Origin: an uncultured Lachnospiraceae bacterium
GTDB taxonomy: Bacteria; Bacillota; Clostridia; Lachnospirales; Lachnospiraceae
Assembly (NCBI GenBank): GCA_902496125.1
Contig: CABUZU010000066.1
Coordinates: 1 to 10,914 of the forward strand
Reading direction: 5' to 3'
DNA: 10,914 bases
Numbering within the stretch: the first letter of the stretch is position 1; the number at the start of each line of letters is the position of its first letter. The notes below the pieces were generated by a model. That model saw only the letters and a program-made list of their open reading frames with translations. It was not told the origin of the DNA and searched no databases. The position numbers were made by a program, and so were the translations under genes. Positions 1-5,579 of the stretch are shown here, piece by piece.

Positions 1-867
1 AAATTAGAAGCTTATGGAAATGGAAATTTATTAAAGGGTGGACTAGTTTATGCTGATAAAATTACAACAGTAAGTAAAACCTATGTAGAAGAAATTAAAA
101 CCCCACAATATGGAGAACGCATGGATGGATTACTTTGTGCAAGGAGTGCAGATTTAGTAGGGATTATCAATGGAATTGATACAGAAATTTTTAATCCCCA
201 AACAGATACGGCTTTAAAATGTAATTATAGTGTTCAAAGCTTTAAAGATAATAAAAAGATTAATAAAAAGCTATTACAAGAAAAAATGGGACTTCCTGTT
301 GATGAAAATAAATTTTTAGTAGGAATCATTTCAAGACTTACGAGTCAAAAAGGGCTTGATTTAGTAGAATGTGTATTAGATGAGATTTGTAACCGAAATG
401 ATATGCAACTAATTGTTTCAGGAGTTGGCGAAGAACGTTATGAAAATGTATTTCGCCACTATGCTTGGAAGTATCCAAACCGTATTTGTGCAAATATTTA
501 TTATAAAGAAGAATTATCTCATTGGATTTATTCTGCTGGTGATGCCCTTCTTATGCCATCACAATTTGAACCTTGTGGACTTAGTCAGTTAATTGCATTA
601 AGATATGGAACGATTCCAATTGTAAGAGAAACAGGAGGACTTGCTGATACAGTAGAGCCTTATAATGAATATGAAAGTAGTGGAACTGGATTTTCATTTG
701 CCAATTATAACGCACATGAAATGCTTGCTATTTTAAATTATGCAAAATATATTTATTATGAAAATAAAGAAGAGTGGAATAAATTGGTTGTTCGTGCGAT
801 GAGGAGTGATTTTTCATGGCATAATTCAATTAAAGAGTACGAACAGCTTTATAAAGAAATTATATAA
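1..867 (+). CDS. glgA: Glycogen synthase (GT5 family), C-terminal part; 5' end outside window
   Basis: Frame 1 is open from the first base to the TAA at 865-867, giving 288 residues; the family is usually about 480, so the N-terminal domain with the KTGGL substrate loop lies upstream. The ATG at 121 is internal, because the codons before it already read as glycogen synthase (LVYADKITTVSKTYVEEI). Visible landmarks are GIINGIDTEIFNP, the GT-B nucleotide-sugar domain opening GIISRLTSQKGLDL, and the C-terminal signature FEPCGLSQL followed by TGGLADTV; the Glu at 568-570 corresponds to the conserved active-site Glu of the E-x7-E motif. The family transfers glucose from ADP-glucose to the non-reducing end of alpha-1,4-glucan in the cytoplasm. 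No convincing terminator follows: the AT-only repeat after the stop has no GC stem. Confidence 0.95.
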   Translation, partial: KLEAYGNGNLLKGGLVYADKITTVSKTYVEEIKTPQYGERMDGLLCARSADLVGIINGIDTEIFNPQTDTALKCNYSVQSFKDNKKINKKLLQEKMGLPVDENKFLVGIISRLTSQKGLDLVECVLDEICNRNDMQLIVSGVGEERYENVFRHYAWKYPNRICANIYYKEELSHWIYSAGDALLMPSQFEPCGLSQLIALRYGTIPIVRETGGLADTVEPYNEYESSGTGFSFANYNAHEMLAILNYAKYIYYENKEEWNKLVVRAMRSDFSWHNSIKEYEQLYKEII

Positions 868-891
868 AAAAGTAAATTTTTTCTTAAAACA

Positions 892-931
892 TTGACAATC
901 CTTTGACAATTGAAAAAAAATTTGTTATTAT
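892..931 (+). promoter_or_regulatory. Sigma-A-type promoter of the citrate synthase operon
   Basis: TTGACA at 903-908, a 17-bp spacer and TATTAT at 926-931 make a near-consensus promoter, with the expected transcript start near 938 and a leader of about 35 nt. A second TTGACA at 892-897 lies exactly 11 bp upstream and has no usable -10 at 17 bp (915-920 is all A). The region is very AT-rich. It probably drives the run of genes from 973 to 4965, as no other good promoter is seen between them. Confidence 0.8.
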
Positions 932-940
932 CTATAACAA
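922..940. promoter_or_regulatory. Inverted repeat over the -10 box; candidate repressor operator
   Basis: TTGTTAT (922-928) and ATAACAA (934-940) are perfect 7-bp inverted half-sites separated by 5 bp, a 19-bp element that contains the -10 hexamer (926-931) and reaches the expected transcript start. MarR-family dimers typically bind palindromes of about this size placed over promoters, and a MarR gene is second in the transcription unit, so auto-repression is a reasonable inference. Against this, AT-rich DNA yields such repeats by chance, and no second copy was found in the window. Confidence 0.4.
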
Positions 941-972
941 TTATAAAATAAATATTTTAAGGGGGAATTTAC

Positions 973-2406
973 GTGAATAATTTTTATGAAAACACTGGGG
1001 ATAGAATGTCTTTTTTTGAAAATGCACAGGATGCAATTTCATATCGAGATGCCTATTCTGCAATTACAGATGATATTGTAGAGCTTTCTAAACTTTGTTC
1101 AAATAACGACCATATTGAACCAAGTCTTTATAAGGAATTTGATGTAAAGCAAGGTCTTCGTGACTTAAATGGTCAAGGTGTAAGAGCAGGTCTTACAGAA
1201 ATTGGTGACGTTCATGCTTACAATATCATTGAAGGTAAACAGGTTCCTTGTGATGGTAAATTATATTATCGTGGATATGATGTAGAAAAAATTGTTCAAG
1301 GATTTCCAAAGGATGTATCAAGAGGCTATGAAGAAATCACTTATCTATTATTATTTGGTGAACTTCCAAATAAGGAACAGATGAATCAATTTATGAATAT
1401 CTTATCTTCTTATCGCTCGCTTCCTAATAAATTTACAAGAGATGTTATTATGAAAGCACCAAGTAAAGATTTAATGAATGGGTTAGCAAGAAGCGTCTTG
1501 ATGTTATATTCTTATGATGACAATCCAGATGATGTAACAATTCCAAATGTATTAAGACAGTCTTTACAGATGATTGCTAGATTTCCTTTGTTAGCTGTTT
1601 ATAGTTATCAGGCTTATCGCCATTATCATTTAAATAAGAGTTTGATTATTAAACAGCCAAGAGAAGATTATTCAACTGCTGAGAATATTTTATGGTTACT
1701 TCGTCCAGATGGAGAATTTTCACCTCTTGAAGCTAAGATTTTAGATATTGCATTAGTTTTACATGCCGAACACGGTGGTGGTAATAACTCTACCTTTACA
1801 ACCCATGTAGTAACTTCTTCTGGTACGGATACGTATTCTTCAACTGTTGCATCCTTAGGTTCTTTAAAAGGACCTCGACATGGCGGAGCAAACTTAAAAG
1901 TAACGAAGATGTTTGAGGATTTAGAAGCACATGTAACAGATTGGGAAGATGAAGCAGCTCTTAAGGATTATTTAAATGCATTGCTTGAAAAACGTGCGTT
2001 TGACCAAAAGGGATTAATCTATGGAATGGGACATGCGGTATATTCGATTTCGGACCCTAGAGCAAGAGTCTTTAAATCGTTTGTTGAAAAGCTTTCCGTT
2101 GAAAAAGGTATGCAAGACCGTTTCGCATTATTTGATCGAGTTGAAAGATTATCAGCACAGTTGATTGCAGAGAAACGCCGTATTTATAAGGGTGTTAGTG
2201 CAAATGTCGATTTCTATAGTGGATTTGTATATCAAATGCTTGGACTTCCAATGGAATTATTTACTCCAATCTTTGCAATTGCAAGAATCTCAGGATGGAG
2301 TGCACATCGTATTGAAGAATTAGTAAATGATGGAAAGATTATCCGTCCTGCTTATAAGAATGTAATGCCAAGACGAGACTATATTGCATGGGATGACAGA
2401 AAATAA
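973..2406 (+). CDS. Citrate synthase (Si-type)
   Basis: Condenses acetyl-CoA with oxaloacetate to give citrate; in anaerobes this commonly feeds a partial oxidative TCA branch to 2-oxoglutarate and glutamate. The 477-residue protein has the catalytic histidines in HAEHGG (His264/His267 region) and GPRHGGAN (His303), GMGHAVY with His354 followed by DPRA, and catalytic Asp413 in NVDFYSG. The start is GTG at 973, behind AAGGGGG at 959-965 (7-nt spacing). An in-frame ATG at 1006 with GGGG five bases upstream would remove 11 residues and cannot be excluded. The N-terminus seems some 20 residues longer than clostridial relatives I recall. A 2-methylcitrate synthase activity cannot be ruled out from motifs alone. 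No aconitase or isocitrate dehydrogenase gene is adjacent. Confidence 0.93.
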   Translation: MNNFYENTGDRMSFFENAQDAISYRDAYSAITDDIVELSKLCSNNDHIEPSLYKEFDVKQGLRDLNGQGVRAGLTEIGDVHAYNIIEGKQVPCDGKLYYRGYDVEKIVQGFPKDVSRGYEEITYLLLFGELPNKEQMNQFMNILSSYRSLPNKFTRDVIMKAPSKDLMNGLARSVLMLYSYDDNPDDVTIPNVLRQSLQMIARFPLLAVYSYQAYRHYHLNKSLIIKQPREDYSTAENILWLLRPDGEFSPLEAKILDIALVLHAEHGGGNNSTFTTHVVTSSGTDTYSSTVASLGSLKGPRHGGANLKVTKMFEDLEAHVTDWEDEAALKDYLNALLEKRAFDQKGLIYGMGHAVYSISDPRARVFKSFVEKLSVEKGMQDRFALFDRVERLSAQLIAEKRRIYKGVSANVDFYSGFVYQMLGLPMELFTPIFAIARISGWSAHRIEELVNDGKIIRPAYKNVMPRRDYIAWDDRK

Positions 2407-2421
2407 TTATACGAGGCAACC

Positions 2422-2874
2422 ATGGAAACGTTATATTTTAAAAATAGAGTGTGGGATTTTAGGCGAATGATTGGAGAATATCTGGATATGGATTTTAAAC
2501 CAATCGTAGAAGCTTATGGACTTAATTTGCTTCAATATCGAATATTATGCGAATTATATCATTCATCTTTAAGTGTTGGTCAACTTAGCAAGCTTGTGGG
2601 GCTTGCTAAGACGAATACTTCAACCTTATGTAAAAAAATGGAAAAACAAGGATATTTAAAAAGACATAGGGATTTAAAAGATGAGCGAATTGTAACATTG
2701 AAATTAGAGCCTTTAGGTTGTGAAATGGTGGAACGTATTAAGCTTGAACTTCAAGCAAAATATGGAGATTATTTTAAACAAATCTCAGAGGAGGATATTC
2801 ACGATATTCAAGTAGGGTTTGCGAAATTAGAAAAAATCTTAAAGGATATTAGTGAAATTAAAAAAGACGAATGA
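2422..2874 (+). CDS. MarR-family transcriptional regulator
   Basis: 150 residues, the usual MarR length. The centre is a winged helix-turn-helix: the helix-turn-helix spans about residues 51-77 (SVGQLSKLVGLAKTNTSTLCKKMEKQGYL), followed by the wing at about 82-95, which contains the typical basic/acidic DLKDERIVTLKL. Flanking N- and C-terminal helices would form the dimer interface. Cysteines at 43, 70 and 100 could be redox sensors, but no family-specific OhrR-type Cys placement is evident. ATG at 2422 has GAGG at 2413-2416. It begins 15 nt after the citrate synthase stop and overlaps the next gene by 4 nt (ATGA), so it is almost surely co-transcribed. The ligand is unknown. The inverted repeat at 922-940 is the best candidate operator in this window. 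Confidence 0.92.
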   Translation: METLYFKNRVWDFRRMIGEYLDMDFKPIVEAYGLNLLQYRILCELYHSSLSVGQLSKLVGLAKTNTSTLCKKMEKQGYLKRHRDLKDERIVTLKLEPLGCEMVERIKLELQAKYGDYFKQISEEDIHDIQVGFAKLEKILKDISEIKKDE

Positions 2875-3185
2875 GAATACCATTTTTTAGTAAATTTGCA
2901 GCTTCTCCATTTTTAGAAATGGAAGAGGTTGTAGATTGTGTTTGTAGAGATTTTTTACAAAATCCTAATAGAGAATTTAATGAAGATGAGAAAATGATAA
3001 GTGTCTATAATCAGATAAAAGAGAGTTTACCTGTGTTTTATAAAGCCTGTATTTATCTAGGAGAAAATCCAAATATAGAGGCAAATGAACTTGCAAGTCA
3101 GATAAATTGTTGCATTGATTATAGTAAGGCACTAATAGAAATTCAAAAGAATCAAAGGGATAGTTATGAATTTATTGACAATTGA
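2871..3185 (+). CDS. Uncharacterised 104-residue protein
   Basis: I do not recognise this family. The gene shares an ATGA overlap with the MarR stop and overlaps the following ABC-F start by 20 nt; there is no good Shine-Dalgarno of its own, so it is probably translated by coupling. It is a real gene by position, length and codon use like its neighbours. The product is predicted soluble: no signal peptide or membrane span, a short hydrophobic start (MRIPFFSKFAASPF) and mostly helical-looking acidic sequence. It has four cysteines in two close pairs, CVC (residues 23-25) and CC (around 85-86), plus a single Cys in between near 60. Its setting suggests a partner of the regulator or the ATPase, but that is only inference. 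Confidence 0.75.
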   Translation: MRIPFFSKFAASPFLEMEEVVDCVCRDFLQNPNREFNEDEKMISVYNQIKESLPVFYKACIYLGENPNIEANELASQINCCIDYSKALIEIQKNQRDSYEFIDN

Positions 3186-4965
3186 AAAAATGACAAAAAA
3201 TTATACTGAAAAGACCCTATTTGATTGTGTAGATTTTTCAGTGAATGAAGAGGAAAAGGTTGGAATTATCGGAATTAATGGAACTGGTAAATCGACATTA
3301 CTTAAAATTATTGCAGGTGTGGAAGAACCAGATGAGGGGAAGTTTACAAAAGCAAGAAATTTAAAGATGAGATACCTTCCACAAAATCCAATCTTTAAAG
3401 AAAATACAACGGTTTTAGAAGCGGTAATGTCCTATCAAGATGAGATGGATGAGTATACGAGGTTTTCCGTTGAGGCGGATGCAAAAAGCATGTTGACAAA
3501 ACTAAGCATCTTAGATTTTACACAACCAGTAGAACAATTAAGTGGAGGGCAAAGAAAGAGACTTGCTTTAGTTGGCGTTTTATTATCTGGAGCCGATTTA
3601 TTAATCTTAGATGAACCGACAAACCACTTAGATAGTGAGATGTCTGAATGGCTAGAACAATATTTGATTGATTTTAAAGGAGCACTTGTTATGGTTACGC
3701 ATGACAGGTATTTTTTAGATAGTGTAACCAATCGAATTGTAGAAATTGATAAGGGAAAATTATATTCTTATAATGCAGGGTATTTAGGATATTTACAATT
3801 AAAACAAGAACGAGAAGAAATTGCACAGGCTACCGAAAGAAAACGTCAAAGTATTTTACGTACCGAGATTGCTTGGATGATGCGTGGAGCAAAGGCAAGG
3901 TCTACGAAACAAAAGGCTCATATTCAACGCTATGAACAGCTTCGTGATATGAAAGCACCAGAGATGGATGAAAGTGTAGAGATGTCTTCAGTATCTTCTA
4001 GGATGGGTAGAACGACCATTGAATTAAATGGAATTAGTAAATCTTACGGCGATAAAAAGCTAATAGAGGATTTTTCGTATATTTTTCTTAGAAATGATAG
4101 GGTAGGATTTATTGGACCAAATGGCAGTGGAAAATCTACTCTGATGAAGATGATTATGGGAATTGTAAAACCGGATAGTGGAGATATTACTATTGGACAA
4201 ACTATTAAAATCGGATATTTTTCACAAGAAAATGAATATATGGATGATAGCATGAAGATGATTGAATATGTCAGAGAGGGTGCGGAAGTGATTCGTACAA
4301 AGGATGGCAGTATTACTGCGTCTCAAATGCTTGAACGATTTTTATTTCCAAGATTTGTTCACTATACAAAGATTGAAAAGCTTTCTGGTGGAGAAAAGAG
4401 AAGGCTTTATTTACTTCGCGTTCTAATGGAAGCTCCAAATGTATTGATACTAGATGAGCCGACAAATGATTTAGATATTAAAACGCTTACCATTTTAGAA
4501 GATTATCTAGATACGTTTGATGGCATTGTCATTACCGTATCGCATGATAGATATTTTCTTGACCGTATTGTAAGACGAATTTTTGCGTTTGAAGGAAATG
4601 GAAAGATTACACAGTATGAGGGTGGCTATACTGATTATTTACAGCGTAAAAAACCACAGCTTAAAGTAGAAGAAAAGCCAGAAGTTGTAAAAGAGAAAAA
4701 GGCAGCACCTCGTAATGCACATCAACAAAAGCTTCGTTTTTCTTATAAAGAGCAAAAAGAGTATGAAACAATTGAAGAAGAAATTGCAAAGCTTGAGAGC
4801 CGTCAAGAGGAATTAGAAGAGGACATTAAGAAAAATGCAACGAATTATTCAAAATTAAAAGAATATATGGAAGAAAAAGAAAAGGTAGACCAACTGTTAG
4901 AAGAAAAGATGAACCGTTGGATGTATCTAGAAGAATTAGCTGCAAGAATTAATGGTGAAGGTTAA
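3166..4965 (+). CDS. ABC-F family ATPase, Uup-like
   Basis: 599 residues with two ABC domains and no membrane spans, the layout of ABC-F proteins that act on ribosomes or DNA-linked processes rather than transport. Domain 1: Walker A GINGTGKST (36-44), LSGGQ (125-129), Walker B ending in catalytic Glu150, switch His179. Domain 2: Walker A GPNGSGKST (317-325), LSGGE (406-410), Glu431, His460. Both sites look intact. The linker between domains holds the basic segment AWMMRGAKARSTKQKAHIQR, as in Uup/YfmR relatives, and residues about 520-599 form a charged, Glu/Lys-rich coiled coil typical of that group. ATG 3166 has AAAGGGA at 3154-3160. An antibiotic-resistance role is not suggested: the C-terminal coiled coil argues for the housekeeping Uup/YfmR type. 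A terminator follows at once. Confidence 0.92.
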   Translation: MNLLTIEKMTKNYTEKTLFDCVDFSVNEEEKVGIIGINGTGKSTLLKIIAGVEEPDEGKFTKARNLKMRYLPQNPIFKENTTVLEAVMSYQDEMDEYTRFSVEADAKSMLTKLSILDFTQPVEQLSGGQRKRLALVGVLLSGADLLILDEPTNHLDSEMSEWLEQYLIDFKGALVMVTHDRYFLDSVTNRIVEIDKGKLYSYNAGYLGYLQLKQEREEIAQATERKRQSILRTEIAWMMRGAKARSTKQKAHIQRYEQLRDMKAPEMDESVEMSSVSSRMGRTTIELNGISKSYGDKKLIEDFSYIFLRNDRVGFIGPNGSGKSTLMKMIMGIVKPDSGDITIGQTIKIGYFSQENEYMDDSMKMIEYVREGAEVIRTKDGSITASQMLERFLFPRFVHYTKIEKLSGGEKRRLYLLRVLMEAPNVLILDEPTNDLDIKTLTILEDYLDTFDGIVITVSHDRYFLDRIVRRIFAFEGNGKITQYEGGYTDYLQRKKPQLKVEEKPEVVKEKKAAPRNAHQQKLRFSYKEQKEYETIEEEIAKLESRQEELEEDIKKNATNYSKLKEYMEEKEKVDQLLEEKMNRWMYLEELAARINGEG

Positions 4966-4997
4966 AAAAAGGAGTTCATTTTCATGAACTCCTTTTT
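4964..4997. terminator. Bidirectional intrinsic terminator between ABC-F gene and tRNA-Leu
   Basis: A 14-bp perfect stem (4966-4979 with 4984-4997) with a TTTC loop; its core GGAGTTCAT pairs with ATGAACTCC. The + strand ends in five T (4993-4997), and the - strand ends in seven T, complementary to the A run 4964-4970. It can therefore stop both the + strand operon and the - strand tRNA transcript. The A run overlaps the ABC-F stop codon TAA (4963-4965), and the stem begins two bases after the tRNA discriminator. Confidence 0.9.
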
Positions 4998-4999
4998 AC

Positions 5000-5081
5000 T
5001 GCCGATGGCCGGACTCGAACCGGCACGGTGTTACCCGCTTGATTTTGAGTCAAGTGCGTCTGCCAATTCCGCCACATCGGC
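5000..5081 (-). tRNA. tRNA-Leu, anticodon CAA
   Basis: Read on the - strand, the acceptor stem GCCGATG (5' end at 5081) pairs with CATCGGC, followed by discriminator A (complement of 5000). The T arm is GCCGG-TTCGAGT-CCGGC. The anticodon stem CTTGA/TCAAG encloses the loop CTCAAAA, placing anticodon CAA at 5047-5045, which reads UUG. The long variable arm (CGG stem, loop, CCG) makes it a class II tRNA, as expected for leucine. Length is 82 nt with the discriminator. CCA is not encoded (the next - strand bases are GT), so it must be added by nucleotidyltransferase. Confidence 0.96.
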
Positions 5082-5111
5082 TTGTGACGGTTGCTTTTAG
5101 CAACGTTCAAT

Positions 5112-5140
5112 ATAATATCATAAATTAGAAAAACTTGCAA
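5112..5140 (-). promoter_or_regulatory. Promoter of tRNA-Leu
   Basis: On the - strand TTGCAA (5140-5135) and TATTAT (5117-5112) are separated by 17 bp, predicting a start near 5105 and a leader of about 24 nt before the tRNA. The leader can fold GTTGCT/AGCAAC (5090-5095 with 5099-5104) with a 3-nt loop; this hairpin would be in the part removed by RNase P. The -35 sits in the 10-bp palindrome ACTTGCAAGT (5133-5142). Confidence 0.75.
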
Positions 5141-5167
5141 GTACTTTTTGAAAAAACTTATAAGCTA

Positions 5168-5196
5168 TTGAAAATACAAATTTCTTATTGTATACT
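5168..5196 (+). promoter_or_regulatory. Promoter of the ZAS protein-polA-coaE-walJ operon
   Basis: TTGAAA at 5168-5173, a 17-bp spacer and TATACT at 5191-5196 (5/6 in each box) predict a transcript start near 5203. A weaker upstream alternative on the same strand is TTGCAA (5135-5140) with TATAAG (5159-5164), 18-bp spacing. The start near 5203 leaves almost no leader before an ATG at 5205, which supports the downstream start at 5229. Confidence 0.78.
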
Positions 5197-5214
5197 ATCC
5201 AAAGATGAAAAGAC

Positions 5215-5220
5215 AGGAGG
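5215..5220 (+). promoter_or_regulatory. Ribosome binding site that fixes the start at 5229
   Basis: AGGAGG lies 8 nt upstream of ATG 5229, ideal spacing. The in-frame ATG at 5205 is upstream of this site, has no Shine-Dalgarno of its own and is only about two bases from the predicted transcript start. Confidence 0.85.
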
Positions 5221-5228
5221 AAGTAACA

Positions 5229-5579
5229 ATGACATGTAGAGAAGCTTGCGCGGTGGCAGGCCCTTTTATTCAAAATCGCCTGCCTGTATGGAATATGGAA
5301 GAATTCTTAGACCATATAAGAGAGTGTAAAGACTGTAGAGAGGAATTAGAATTAGATTATTCATTGAATTTAGTTTTATATGCCAATGAAGATGAGTCTA
5401 CAAATTTTAATGTAGAAGATGCATTAGACGATATTCTTTTAGAAGCTGAGCAGAAGGTATTTTATTGGAAAATTTGGGAAAAGGTAAAATACATTTTGAC
5501 GACAATTGTTTTTTGGTGTGTTCTTTTCACTGGTTTTTTACAACTATACCAATGGACAGTGGAAGGATTCTTAAAATAG
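5229..5579 (+). CDS. Membrane-anchored ZAS/zf-HC2 (anti-sigma-like zinc finger) protein
   Basis: From the start at 5229 the protein has 116 residues. It carries Cys3-x25-His29-x3-Cys33-x2-Cys36, the same spacing as the zinc ligands of the anti-sigma factor RsrA (Cys11, His37, Cys41, Cys44); Cys7 is an alternative first ligand. After an acidic middle (about 52-75) comes one hydrophobic span at about 88-107, so the N-terminal zinc domain would face the cytoplasm. Proteins of this class often sequester ECF sigma factors, but no sigma gene is adjacent, so the partner, if any, is elsewhere or the role differs. It is the first gene of the polA operon, and its stop abuts the polA ATG. The domain call is firm; anti-sigma function is inferred. 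Confidence 0.85.
   Translation: MTCREACAVAGPFIQNRLPVWNMEEFLDHIRECKDCREELELDYSLNLVLYANEDESTNFNVEDALDDILLEAEQKVFYWKIWEKVKYILTTIVFWCVLFTGFLQLYQWTVEGFLK

Noticed and set aside
866..884. A/T symmetrical run after the glgA stop as a possible terminator.
   Set aside because: The potential stem is A-T only with no GC core, so it is not a credible intrinsic terminator.
3175..3207. TTGACAATTGAAAAAA at 3175-3190 repeats exactly the -35 region of the citrate synthase promoter (903-918), suggesting an internal promoter for the ABC-F gene.
   Set aside because: The only good -10 (TATACT, 3202-3207) is 21 bp away, too far. The sequence encodes the conserved N-terminus LLTIEKMT, so the match is probably chance in AT-rich DNA.
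3435..3731. Open frames on the - strand inside the ABC-F gene (also 4044-4253), polA (6517-6753, 6808-7026, 7127-7318, 7752-8018) and walJ (9306-9584).
   Set aside because: All are antisense to strongly conserved coding sequence, with low-complexity products and no ribosome binding sites that stand out.
3166..4965. ABC-F gene as an antibiotic-resistance determinant.
   Set aside because: The linker and C-terminal coiled coil look like the housekeeping Uup/YfmR group, not the ARE ABC-F resistance proteins, and nothing mobile is nearby.
5000..5081. tRNA-Leu as an integration site for a mobile element.
   Set aside because: No integrase, no partial tRNA duplicate and no composition change flank it; both sides are core genes.
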